Source: Prevotella sp.
GTDB taxonomy: Bacteria; Bacteroidota; Bacteroidia; Bacteroidales; Bacteroidaceae
Assembly (NCBI GenBank): GCA_017474515.1
Contig: JAFVHN010000098.1
Coordinates: 1 to 64,000 of the forward strand
Direction of reading: 5' to 3'
DNA length: 64,000 nucleotides
The position numbers were made by a program, and so were the translations under genes. Below the pieces are notes generated by a model. The model was given only the letters and a program-made list of their open reading frames with translations. It was not told where the DNA came from and ran no database searches. The number at the start of each line of letters is the position of its first letter. The stretch's first letter is position 1. Below, in pieces: positions 16,966-28,700 of this stretch.

Positions 16966-19629
16966 TTATTTTTCCAGCCATTTCTTTCCTTTGCTGATGT
17001 TCAGCCCCTTGTGGGAGGCGGGGTGGCGACGGCCGCCGGTGTCGTAAATAGGTTCGGCGGGCATGGCTGTCGGCAAGTGGTGAACGGCGGTGGTGTTGGG
17101 GAGGGCGGCAAAATGGAAGGTCCGCGTCATGGTGTTTCCCGTTTGCCGGTCCTTGATGGTGATGCGAATGGGGTAGAGGCCCTGCCACAAGGCGCTGGCG
17201 GTGACGACGGTGCCGTTGAAGGTGGTGGTGAAGCCGTTGCGGAACTGGTCGTAGTCCACCACGGTGAAGTCGCCGTAGCCCCTGAAATAGGGTTTCAGGT
17301 CGAAGGAGTGGTTTTCGCCCACGGTCATGGTGAAATTGGGTGCGGCCATCCAGTTGAGATAGTCCTCCAGGTCGGTGTAGGTGTTGCCGTCGTGGTCGTC
17401 GTTGTTGTTGGGCACGTCGGGGTCGGTCTGTGCCAGCTGCTCATACCAGTTGGGGATGCCGTCCTGGTCGGTGTCCCACAATGCGTTGCGGCTCTCCTCG
17501 GTGATGTCGAGTCCCTGGAAGCCCTCGGCATCGCTCTCGCGGTCGGGCAGTCCTTTCTTCTTGGTGTAGTAGCCTGTAGTTGAGGTCGTTCCGCTGAGCG
17601 TCTCGCTGATGATGCGCTCGTCGTGGTTGACCAATGATGGCATGTTGCAGCCCACGTCGGAGAGCACGTCCTGCCGGGCCTCGCGTGCCGTCTGCACGGT
17701 GGCGTAGGAGGGGAAGAAGGGTTGCTGGCTCCAGGGTTCCCAGTCGAGCACCTGGCTGTTCGACAGTTCGTATTTATAGGTTACGCCCAGCTGGTCCTCC
17801 GTTTGAGTGCCGTTCAGTTCCTCCCGGATGTTTCCGCTGACGAAGGCGCTCTGCGTGCCTTTTCCCACGCCCTCGAACTGGTGGCGGAGCAGGAAGTTCT
17901 GCGTGGTGGCGGGACCTTTCTTGTAGTAGTTGTTGACGAAGTTCAGCTGGTGTGTGCCGCCGTCGGTGGCCCTGCTGCCCCAGTTGTAAACCACGTTGTT
18001 GAACACGTCGTGGTGGCCGTCGTAGAATCCGGCGCCGTCGAGTCCTCCCGACAGGCTCCAGTTCCTGCCCTCGCAATGCGCGAGCAGGTTGTGGTGGTAG
18101 GAGCCGCAGAGGCTTCCCATTTCACCTCCGCCGATGGTTGCGGCATATCCGTGCCTGACGAGTTGCCCTTCTTCGGCATAGTGGCTGTGGCCGGCGTAGT
18201 TGAGTGCCTCGCTGATGATGGTGCGCTGCAGGGTGATGTTCTTTGCGTTGCGGCTTGAGAAGCCCTCGTCGATGGTCCAGGCGATGGAGCAGTGGTCCAT
18301 GATGGCGTGGTCGTTGCCCGCCATGCCCATGCCGTCGCTGGTGGCGGGGTTGGGAGACGCGCCGTCCCAGGTGTCGCCGCCGCCGAGGAAGAGTCGCATG
18401 AAGCGCGTGATGCCGTCGCTCTGCATGCCGAAGGCCTTGCCGCGCAGGAGGATGCCGCGGCCGGGGGCCGTCTGTCCGGCAACGGTGACGAACTTGTCGG
18501 AGATGACCAGGCGGTTGTTGAGCGTGATGATGCCGGCCACATCGAACACGATGGTGCGTGGTCCGCGAACATTCTCAATGCCGTAGCGGAGCGTTCCCGG
18601 AGTGGAGGAGTCGTCGAGCGAGGTGACATGATAGACCGTTCCCCCGCGTCCGCCAATGGCGAAGCGCCCGTAGCCCTCGGCTCCGGGGAAGGCGAGGCGC
18701 CGCGGCTGGAAGGTCATAACGCGGCCTTTGTGCACGGTGCCGTCGGCCTCCACCTCGTCAACGCGCCACCAGTAGCGTTTCAATGGCGAGAGTCCACTGG
18801 CGGTGTAAACTGGTTGGCTGCCCTCGTACTGGAAGGTGGTGGCGGTGGCCACGGCCAGAGAGTCGGTGCCCAGTGCCAGACGGTGGCTGACGGCGACGGC
18901 GGCCGGCGTCCAGCTGAAGGTGACGTTGCCGTCTTCGGCCTCGGCGTGCAGGTCGTGGTTCTCGGGCTTGGGGTCCAAGATGCCGAAGGGCGTCTGGTCA
19001 AATTCCAGGGCGTTGAGCGTGATGCTGGTGGTTTTATAGGAGGCACCGGGAAGTGGGGTGGTGGAGTAGGTGATGACCACGGGCACACCCTCGGTGACAT
19101 TGAATTCCACGAATGACATTCCTGCGTCGGCCATCTTGAAATTGTCGGAGTGGGCCGAGTAGTGTACGCCTGTCAGCACCACGGTACCGTCAACCTCCAC
19201 TTGAATGTCGGGCAGCACGGCGCCCTTGTCCTTGTTGTGGTGGTAGGCGGTGACGGAGTGGTGGCCGGCCGCCATGCCCTCGATGGTGAGTGTGATACTG
19301 GTGGGGCCGTCGGTCACCTCGGGCGTGTTGTTGTTGCTGTCGAGGCCCAGCGCCATCACGCCGTCGCCCATGAGCCGGAGTCCCGCCGTGACGGCCTGCT
19401 TGTTCCATTGTGAACGCAGGGTCTGGGCGTTGCCGCCGGCGGTCACGGTGAGCGTGGTGCCGTCGGGGAGGGTCTTGCTGTCGCTCGGCACGGTGCCGAT
19501 GGGCCAGGCAATGTAGTTGGGCTCGGTAACGTCGTTGCGGTTGATGAAGTCGAAGTCGATGTTCTGTGCCAACGATGTCTGCGCAATGAGCAGGCTGGCA
19601 AGAAGTAGAGGTTTCAAATGGTTGTTCAT
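16966..19629 (-). CDS. PL1-family pectate lyase, multidomain, secreted
   Basis: This 887-residue protein has a signal peptide ending SLAQ near residue 22. The N-terminal ~200 residues form a beta-rich domain of unknown type, followed by a fibronectin-III-like module (about 220-310). The pectate lyase beta-helix starts near 316 with FPGAEGYGRFAIGGRGG, typical of the Bacteroidetes PL1 group, and runs through GITRFMRLFLGGGD and FNNVVYNWGSRATDGG to about 780. A final beta domain precedes a C-terminal tail (PIYDTGGRRHPASHKGL...GKKW). It cleaves polygalacturonan by beta-elimination outside the cell, leaving the unsaturated ends that GH105-type enzymes remove. A hairpin (19693-19742) separates it from the giant gene upstream. 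Confidence 0.9.
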   Translation of the reverse strand: MNNHLKPLLLASLLIAQTSLAQNIDFDFINRNDVTEPNYIAWPIGTVPSDSKTLPDGTTLTVTAGGNAQTLRSQWNKQAVTAGLRLMGDGVMALGLDSNNNTPEVTDGPTSITLTIEGMAAGHHSVTAYHHNKDKGAVLPDIQVEVDGTVVLTGVHYSAHSDNFKMADAGMSFVEFNVTEGVPVVITYSTTPLPGASYKTTSITLNALEFDQTPFGILDPKPENHDLHAEAEDGNVTFSWTPAAVAVSHRLALGTDSLAVATATTFQYEGSQPVYTASGLSPLKRYWWRVDEVEADGTVHKGRVMTFQPRRLAFPGAEGYGRFAIGGRGGTVYHVTSLDDSSTPGTLRYGIENVRGPRTIVFDVAGIITLNNRLVISDKFVTVAGQTAPGRGILLRGKAFGMQSDGITRFMRLFLGGGDTWDGASPNPATSDGMGMAGNDHAIMDHCSIAWTIDEGFSSRNAKNITLQRTIISEALNYAGHSHYAEEGQLVRHGYAATIGGGEMGSLCGSYHHNLLAHCEGRNWSLSGGLDGAGFYDGHHDVFNNVVYNWGSRATDGGTHQLNFVNNYYKKGPATTQNFLLRHQFEGVGKGTQSAFVSGNIREELNGTQTEDQLGVTYKYELSNSQVLDWEPWSQQPFFPSYATVQTAREARQDVLSDVGCNMPSLVNHDERIISETLSGTTSTTGYYTKKKGLPDRESDAEGFQGLDITEESRNALWDTDQDGIPNWYEQLAQTDPDVPNNNDDHDGNTYTDLEDYLNWMAAPNFTMTVGENHSFDLKPYFRGYGDFTVVDYDQFRNGFTTTFNGTVVTASALWQGLYPIRITIKDRQTGNTMTRTFHFAALPNTTAVHHLPTAMPAEPIYDTGGRRHPASHKGLNISKGKKWLEK

Positions 19630-19692
19630 GTTTTAGCAGAATGTTGAAAAATGGTTGTAAGCAGTGTGTTTTTAAGAGTGGAAAAAGAAATC

Positions 19693-19742
19693 GGGATAAT
19701 AAGACCCGGCCCGCTAATGGCGCCTCGGGTTCTTATTATCCC
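19693..19742 (-). terminator. Strong hairpin between the giant LamG gene and the pectate lyase
   Basis: A perfect 12-bp stem (19693-19704 with 19731-19742) is extended by four GC pairs across a one-base bulge. On the minus strand it is followed by a T-rich run. It starts 18 nt after the giant gene's stop codon and ends 63 bp before the lyase start, so it may terminate or attenuate. Confidence 0.7.
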
Positions 19743-19759
19743 AATGTCTTTGAAGGTGG

Positions 19760-22700
19760 TTATTTCTTCTTGTTCTTTACCACGACCTTTCGTCCGTTGT
19801 AGATATACACGCCGGGCTGTGCGGGGCGCTTGTCGCCGATGCGCGTTCCCATGAGCGTGTACCAGATGCCGGGCGACATGGTGTCCGTGGTGCCTATGCC
19901 CGTGGCAATGCCAGCATAGGGCAGCTCGATGACGTAGGGCTCCCATGGTGTTCCCAGGTTGGCGTCGGCGGCGAAGAAGAGGCTGTTGTCGATGACCACC
20001 TCCTGGTCGTTCAGGCATGTGCGGATGTCCATGGACTGTCCGGCTCCCTGTCCGGCGATAATGAGGTAGTAGAGGCCGTTGCTGGCGCGTGCTGCTGCGC
20101 GGCATTCGTCGGCAATGAAGGCGGCCACCTCGCAGGTGTCGACCACGTTTCCTTCAGAAAGGAGCTTGACAACCATTGTCATGTTGTCGGGATACATGCC
20201 GGCATCTACCGGCTTGAAGATGAAGGGCAGGGGCGCGGCGCCGTGGCGCGGTGTGGTGGCGGCGACGTGCCTTGGCGACGACGGGTTGAAGGCCGGGAAG
20301 GTGAACTGCTTGCTCTCGCCGGCGGTGCTGTAGTAGAGGTATGCCTTGGTGCTTTCCAGCACGCGCAGGTTGCCCTCCCATCCGTCCACGCCGTAGTAGG
20401 CCACGCCGGTCTGCGACTTGATGCGGTCGCCCACTTGCGGGTTGACACCAGCGAGGGCTTCTGCCAGCGACATGCTGACGGTGGGCGTATAGGGCATCCA
20501 GTTCCAGCCGTCGTTGATGACCACAGGCGATTCGCTGAGCGTCAGCTGCCGTCCGATGACGGAAATCGTTTCGGGCAGCGGCTTGCTGTTGTCGCCGGGC
20601 GTGAGTTGCAGCTTGTACATGGTGTTGCCCTCAATGCTGCTGAGCGTGCCGCTCCAGTCGGTGCCGTTGGAGTAGGCCACGCCGTTGGTCTTGCCCTTGA
20701 TGAGTGCCTGCCAGGTGTTGAGTTGGCTGAACACGGCTGCCGGAGACTTATCGACGGGCTCCACGCCGAACGAAATCCAGTTCCATCCGCTCTTTATGGC
20801 AACGGTTTGTTCCACGTTGTCGCTTCTTGTCCAGATGACGGGTGCGGAGTAGCTGCCGATCATGCCGTTTGTTTCAAAGTGGATGGTGTCGGCGGCGGTG
20901 CTTCCCGGCAAAATGGCGTTGACGTTGGAATAGGCCACGCCGTTGGAGGCGTCCCAGATGCGGAATGACAGCGGTTGTCCTTCGTCGCGCATCTCCAGTT
21001 TGCCGTTCACTATTTCTGCCGTTGTGCCGTAGATGGTCATGTTGACGTATGTGGCACCGCGCACCACCTCGGGAGCAGCAATGCCGCGGCACTCACCGTC
21101 GATGAACGCTGCCACGCGGCTTTCGCTGTTTTCCATCAAGATGCCCTTGACATACACCTGTCCGGTGATGTTCATGCTCTGGTCATATTTGGCAAGGTCC
21201 ACGGTCCAGTCGGGCATTTCTCCCCTCACCTTCATCACGATGCGCAGAGGTTCAATGATTTCGTTGTTGCCCATCAGGCCGATGGTGACGTCGTAGTTGC
21301 CCACACGTGCCATGGGGTCAACGCGGAAGCGCAGGGTCTTTGTGGTGAGCGGCTGCATTTCGTCGTCGCTGCTGCTGCCGTCGAGCGAAAGCCACTGCGG
21401 CATGTTGCACAGGGAATAGTACTCGGTGAAGCCTCCCTTGTTGGTGATGGTGACATCGAAGGTGGCATCGTCGCCGTACATCTTATAAACACATACGCTG
21501 TCCTTGTCCCATTTCAGGGTGTTCTGCTGCACGTAGGCCGTCCACTTGATGGGCTGCGACGTGTTGCCGTGGGTGTCGAAAATCTTGTCGAGGGTGATGT
21601 TAAGCGTGGTTCCCTCAATGTCGCGGAGGGAGGTGCCGGCATCGGTTCTCAGGTTGATGACCACTTTCCGCTCAGAGGCCACGGGAGTGGCAATGAGGTG
21701 CTGCTCGGCGGCTGGGGACTTCAGCGGCGGCGCAATGTTGGAATTATAAGTGGTGGTGTTGCCTTTGATCAATTCTCCCGAAACGCCCGGTGCCATGTTC
21801 TCAAGGGTGGACAGCGTGGTTTCCACGCCATTCTGCATGGTTTTGTGCTCGAAGGGGAAGTACACGGCGAGACCGCGCGAATAGACGTCGGCAGTGTCGA
21901 GCGTGCAATACATGTTCTTGAGCAGTTTTTCCTGCGAGAGGTTGGCATTCCACAGGCGTATTTCGTCCATGTAGCCAATGAATCCCTTGCCTATTTTCAG
22001 CGAGTCGCCAACAATGGGTGGCACCTTGTTTTCGCTGATGACTGCCGTGCGGCGTCCGTTGTAGTAGAAGCTGGCGGCCTGTCCGCGCACCACGTTCAGG
22101 GCATAGTGGTTCCAATCGCCATAGTTGGGGAAGTCTTCATGGCTGGCCACTATCTGCGTCTCGGTGCCGTAGTCGAGCCATAGGTTCTTGTCCTTGTCGA
22201 AATGCAGGCGCAGGCGTTTTTGCCCGTTTTTGCCCGTTTCAAAGAGTGTGGCATCGTTGCTCATGCCCATGGCTCCAACTGCCATGCTGCCTTTCGCCCA
22301 CAACTCTATGGCATAGCTGTCGCCGGGGCCTGTATTGGCATGCGTGATGTTGGCATGGACACCATAGAGGGAATTGATGCTGAGGCCGAAGTTCCTGTTG
22401 TCGAGCTGCCAGAAGTCGTGGGTCACGATGTCGTGCGTGTGGCGTGTGTCGGAAGCCACGGTGCCGTGGCCCTCGTTCATGGGCCAGTAGTTGGCCAGGC
22501 CGTAAACATATTTGTCCTTGGCCTTGTATTTCTCTGAGCCAGCTTCGTAAACGTCCCTGTAGATGGAATACAGGCAGAGGTCGTGGATGGCCCCCGCGAG
22601 CCCGTCGCTGTTGAGGTAGAGGTAGTTGTCGCCGTTGTAGGTGAAACTTTGCAGGGTTTCCATGGTCACCGCCTGCTTGTTGAAGAGCATGACGGAGTTG

Positions 22701-25700
22701 TTGTCGTATTGTGCAAGCAGCGAGAAAATCATCTGTTCTGAATCGTAGCTGAAGACGAAGTATATCCACTTGTTCTTCGGCAAAATGCTTTCGCTGGTGA
22801 AAAGTGTCCCGGCCATTTGTGCCACGGCGTGCCCTTCATCGTCGATGCCCAGCGTGAACTTGTTCTCCCCCTTGCCCTGCTGCAGGATTGTTCCTCCACG
22901 ATGCCATGTGAGCCAGAAGTCGAATGAGAAGTCGCCGTTAAGGAAGATGGGGTTCACTGTGCGTGCCTCGCCCACTTCGTCTCCCAGCCGCAGGGCCACG
23001 TTGTGGTTGACGGGCTGGTCGTTGAGCTTGGCCGTGATGATGACGTTCTTGTCGGAAACGTAGGCGGGGATGATGTCTTCGTTGAACTCCACCATAAGCT
23101 GGTCGCCATACTGCAGGATGTTGTTGGCCGGCGAGGGCGTTGTGAGTGCCACTGGTCGCCGTCGGTCTTTCACCACGTTCACCTCCTTGGAGTAAGTGTA
23201 AACATAGTCACTCTCGTTGTTGTCGTAGGGTGTGGCGGTGAATGCGCGGAAGGTATAGTTGCCGTCGGGATAGGTGTTGTCGTCGTCCATGCCGAGTTTC
23301 AGCAGGATGTTGCCCGAAGGTGGCACCACGTTATACGAGGTGTTGAGCGAGTCGGCACGGTTCATCACATAATAGTGTGCCGTGCTCCACTGTTGGTTGC
23401 CTTGGTAGCGGTATTGCACTCCCAGCATCTTGAGGTTCTTGAACAGGCGGTTGAAGTCTTTCAGCTCCACCTTCAGTGTGTCGTTGCCCAGCGTGTTGAG
23501 CACCGGTTCCTCAATGGCAATGTCAATGGGCGACGAACTGGGCTTGAAGTGTACGTCGAGATGGCAGACGTCGTGTATTTTCAACGGCTGATACTGCGAA
23601 GAATACCAAAATTCCAAGCCTGTATGGTCGAGAATGCTCTGGTCGGTTTGTCTCACTGTCAGCGTCTTGACCACCGTTTCGCCAGCTCTGACGAAGATGC
23701 TCCTGCCGCTGGCGGGTGCGCCGTCCATGAACACTTCCAGCCCTCCGGGGTTGGAGCCTTCTTGTAATGAGAGGTTGTAGGAGAAGTCAAAATCAGTGTT
23801 GACGTTTGACGTATTGCCGAAATAGAGCTTGAATTCAGCAGCGGTGCCCGCGGGCACGTCGGTGATGACGGCGCTTTTCGCCGCCACCTGGTCGCCCACG
23901 GCGATGCCTATTTGCGGCTGTTCCATCTGCATGGTGGCATTCGAGAGCACATGTTGTCCCTTTTCATACCATTTGGTTCTCTCCTCACCGTGGTAGGGGT
24001 TGTAGGTTTGTCCTCCGAAGACGCTGAAGATGTCGCCGTATCCTGAGGGGCTCTCATAGATGTCCACCGAGAAGTCGGTGCCCTTGTTGCCGTCGCTGAA
24101 GGAATATTCAAACTCGGCATAGTCTTTCGTGTTTTCGTCGTAGTCGCTTTCATCCCACGAATAGGCCCATCCGTTCTCGGTGTCCAAGTCGAGGCTCACC
24201 TCCAGCTTGGCCCCGCCTCCTTCGGCCGCTTGCCCCAGACCGCCTTTGATGATAACTCCGAGTTTGTGGTTGTAGGAGTGTTTGGTCTGCGAGGTGGTGT
24301 CGTTGTGATTGGAATAGGTATATCCCACGCCGCCGTCGAAGGAAATGTTCTTTTTCCAGAACAACGCTTTGTTTTTAAGGGCTGTTACCTTGTCATATTC
24401 GTTTGCAGAGAGCACCCGTTTCCAACTCTTCACCTGGTTGTAGTACCACATCACCTCGTCGGTGGCACCTTTCTTTTTATTCCAGTCCCAGTTTGTAGGC
24501 AACTTCATGATGTAAGTGGAGTCCTTGCCGAGCTCGGGGTCGTCTTCGTTGAGCCAAGTGACGTAGATGACATCGGGCGTGTCGTTGACGTATGCCTCCG
24601 CTTCCTCCTGAGTGCTGAAGTGCGTCAATGATTCTTTTATCAATTCCTCCCATTTAGGAATCATCACCGTTTCCAGCTCGTAGGCCGAGTACATGAATGT
24701 TGTCCTGATGCTGTCGCCAAGGCTCAGTGCGTCTTTCTGCGTGAGCACAAAATCGGCCTGCGGGTTTTCCCTGAACAGTCCCACCCTGCGGCAGTCGCCC
24801 ACGAGCAGGTTGGTGGAAGCGCCTATGAAGACGTCTCCCTTGGAGCCCACATAGTCCTTGGTGGTGCCTGTTGAGACGTTTTCGGTGGCCGTGATGGTCC
24901 ATGTCTCGTTCTTGCTGAATCCCCGTTGCACGTTGTAGTGGAATCCTCCGCCGCCCTTGACGATTGTTGAAGCTTTTGCTCCCACTGCCAGTCCGAGTCC
25001 GAGGAATGTTTCCACTCCCACGCCGGCATTGACGCTGGCCACGATTTTCTCGTCGCCATAGAAGGCGTGGGCGGAGTTAGACATTTTCGTCTTTGTACTT
25101 CCCCTCTTCCATGTTGTCTTCGAGGTGGCTCCCGGCGGGTCGCGCAGTATCATGGCCACCTTGTCGGGACCCAGTGTGACGAAGTTGTTGCCTGTTGGCA
25201 GGCTGCCGAAGACGATGGCCTTGAGGTCGTCCCACAGATATGTGCGTCCGTTGCGTTCAAACACCATGTGCATGCTCCTGGTATATGGCTGCACAAGGTT
25301 GGGCAGTCCCACGCCCCATTTGTAGGAGGCGTTGCCGTTGGCGTCGAGAATGAGCTGGTTGCTCTGCAGGTCCACGATGTCGCCGGGTTCCAGTCCCAGT
25401 TCCCCGGGGTCGGTGACGTCGCACACCACCTTCTGGTCGTCGCTCATCTCGTTGACAACGGTGATGATCTGCGCTTTCAGCGGCACATGGTCTTCCACTG
25501 CCGGCGACGTGTCGTGGTTGATGTATGTTTCGTAGCCGCTTATCTGGAATCTCACGCTGTCGCCCATGTTGTAGATGGGATAGTTGTATTTGTAGTTGAT
25601 GGTGTTGTCGTCTCCCACCGTATAGATTCCCGTGATGTCTGTTTTCCCGAATTCGTCCTCATACTCCATCAGGTCTTTCAGTCCGAAGGCTCCGTTGTTG

Positions 25701-28700
25701 TTGCCTTTTTGCGTCACATACAGCTTCGGCTCTGCATAGTAGGTCCTGATGAGTTTCGAGGTGTACTTAAAGTAGTTCATGATGCTGTCGCCGCCGGCCA
25801 CCTCCTGTTTCAGCGAGTCGGTCTGTTCGTTGGCCAGGTTGGTGAGGTCCACTTCCGGCAGGTTGCTGAACCTGATGTCGGAGTTGGTGTCGATGGTGAT
25901 GTCTTTCACCACGTATTTCAATGGCGGCAGCAGTGCTGAGAACTCACCTGTTGCGGGGTCTGTCTTGATGAAAATGAATTTCGACTGGTCGTTTGCCCCT
26001 GCGTAGGCGGTGCTGTTGATGGCCGTGGTGTCGCTTTCGAAGGTGCGCTGCGTGCTGCTGTCGGTGATGTAGTCGCTCAGGCAGTTCAGGCTCAGCGACT
26101 CGTTGTTGAGCCCCAGTTTCAGCGTTGCCTTGCCGATGTTGTTCTTCGAAGCCGCGAATCCCACGGGAATGGTGTCGTTGACCTCGCCGCCTGCTATGCG
26201 TCCCGCGAAGTTCACGAGCGTGGAGTCCGAGAAGTCATATTGCACGGCGCGGTTGAAGTCATATTTCCCCACATGTGGGAACCGTCCGCCGTTGACCATG
26301 GTGTGGTTGGCGAGCTTTGCCGTTACGAAGTGCTCTCCTATGGGCACCGAGATGTTGTACCGTCCGTTGGCATCGGTCACGGCCACTTCTCCGCCTTTTG
26401 TCACCAGCTCACCGTCGATAAAGAATTGAATGCCTACTGCCGGCACGTTGGTCCCTGCGTAGTAAATCTTTCCCGTCATGGGGAACGACGAGGCGTCCTC
26501 GAAGTCCACGTTGTTGGCCGTCAGGCTGGTTGGCGACACGAACAGCGAGCGGTTGGCGGGGTTGAAGGCGTGAATGCCCAGCTCGGGCACTATCTTGTAG
26601 TTGGTGCCACCCTGGTTGAACGGAATGCCCCTCACGATGTAGTCGCCGTCGCTGTCGGTCATGCCATAGAGGCTCAGCTGTGCGGGTGTTTGTATGGATG
26701 GCGTGGCGTTGATGCCCACCACGGCGTGGTTCTCGTTGTAGATGCCGTCCTGTCGCGAGCAGTCGAAGGCGTAGCTGCCGACGTTCATCCCCTCGTCGAG
26801 CGGCCAGTAGAGCATCAGCTCGTCTTCCGTGCCGCCCAATATCCTTGTGTAGTTGTTTTCAATGTCGCGTTCGGTGAGCGCACGTTTCCATAGCCTGATG
26901 TCGTCCACATATCCGTTGAAGGGCTGCTCGGCAATGGTATTGCTGCCGCCCACGGAGAAGGTGGGTTTTTCCTTACCCTTCAGGCTGGGCTGCCAGGTGT
27001 TATTTACGAAGATGGAGTCGCTCTTCAGCGTGTCTGTTCCCACGTAGAATTTCAGCTGGCTGTTGCTCGGAGTGTATATCACCGTCAGGTGGCTGAAGGT
27101 GCCGTCAGGCAGGGTGAGGTCGGGAAATTCCCGCTTCCTGTTCGACCTGTTCAGCTCTGTTATGCAGAGGTGTCCGTTTTTCACGCCCGCCTCAATGAAG
27201 TTCGACAGGCTGAAGATGTTGGTCTCCTCCTCGCTTTGGAAGGTGGAGGGCATCACCCACATCTGTATGGTCAGCGGGTTGGATGATTTCAGCACGTTGA
27301 CATATTTTGCCGAGTCGGCCTCCCATGCCAGTCCTGTGCCGTGGCCCTCTATGCGCCTTGAGAGGAACTGCTCAATGTTCTCCTGGTCGTCGCCAGTAGA
27401 TTTCACGAGCCTCACCTTCACCCCCTGCACCGATGTGCCGGTGCCGTAGCTGATGTGCCCGGTAATGGTTCCCCTGGCCTGCGAGAATCCCGGCGACACC
27501 TTCCTGTCGGTCTGTATGACCTGTTCGGCACATTTGTCGCCGAAGGCCACCACCGAGTATTCGTAGTATGTTCCAGCCAGCGGCCTGGTGTCCACGAAGG
27601 TGTATTCGCTGGCCGTTCCCCTGGCCTGTCCTATCTCCGTCCAGCTGTCGTCGCCCGTTTCTCCCACCGGCCTGCGCTGTATGGAGAATTGTGTCTCGTC
27701 GGTGCCTCGCTGCACCACCGTCCATTTCACGATCACCGAGCTCTCCTCCGTGCCCTTGGTGGCCGTCACGGTGCCGATTTTCGTTCCCGACGGCAGGTTC
27801 GACGTGAACACTTCCGACTGGAACTCCTTTCCCAGGCAGTTCACCACCACGCGGTAGTCGAAGAAGTCGCAGGGCGACGTAATGCCGTCGGTGTCTATAT
27901 AGGAAGCCGTGCTGGCGTTGGGGTCCACGGGAATGCGTGTCAGCTGTTGCCACGACGTGTCGCCGAAGCGTTTGTCGAGACGGAATTCCAGCCCGTCACC
28001 CTTGATATTGTATTCCCACACCAGCTTGATGCCCGATTCCTCGGTGCGGTCCTGCCATAACCTTATATATACTACGCGGTTGGTGTTCATCTCCTGTTCG
28101 GCGCACAGCCACGGGCAGTCGAAGGTCTCCACGCCACCCTCGGCCATGGCGTCGGGCATGAACACCACGCGGTAGGTGTATGTACGGTCGTAGTAGGGCA
28201 GGTCGTTGTCTTCCATCATCAGGTTCTTGCTTCCCCTCATGCTTCCCACGGTCACCCTCTCTCCCGTTTCGTTGTCGGTGCGCAGCACGTACCATGTGCC
28301 GGCGTGGTCGTTCATCACGGAGAACATGTGCCCGTTGGTCTCTATAGAGCCCTTGTTGGGTTCTATGTCCCACGTCACCATTGCTTTCTTTTCCCACTGG
28401 TCATATTCCACCATCACGTTTTGCGGAACATAGTATTTCCCGATGGTTTGGTAGAATAGCGGGTTGTCCCATTGCTTGAAGATGTCGGGAATGTTTCCCC
28501 AGTCTTCCGCCGATGCCGTTTGGTGTCCTATGTCGTGAAGCACCATCCCCCTGCCGGGTTTCACCTGCGGATGGTCTATATAGAACGTCATGTTGCACCA
28601 GTTGCCCTGCGTCTGGGTGATGGTGGGCTGGCAGTCGCGGCTGTCGAAGCTGAGTGAGAAGTCATGGCCCGTCACCTCAACGGTGTAATGGGGGTTGATG

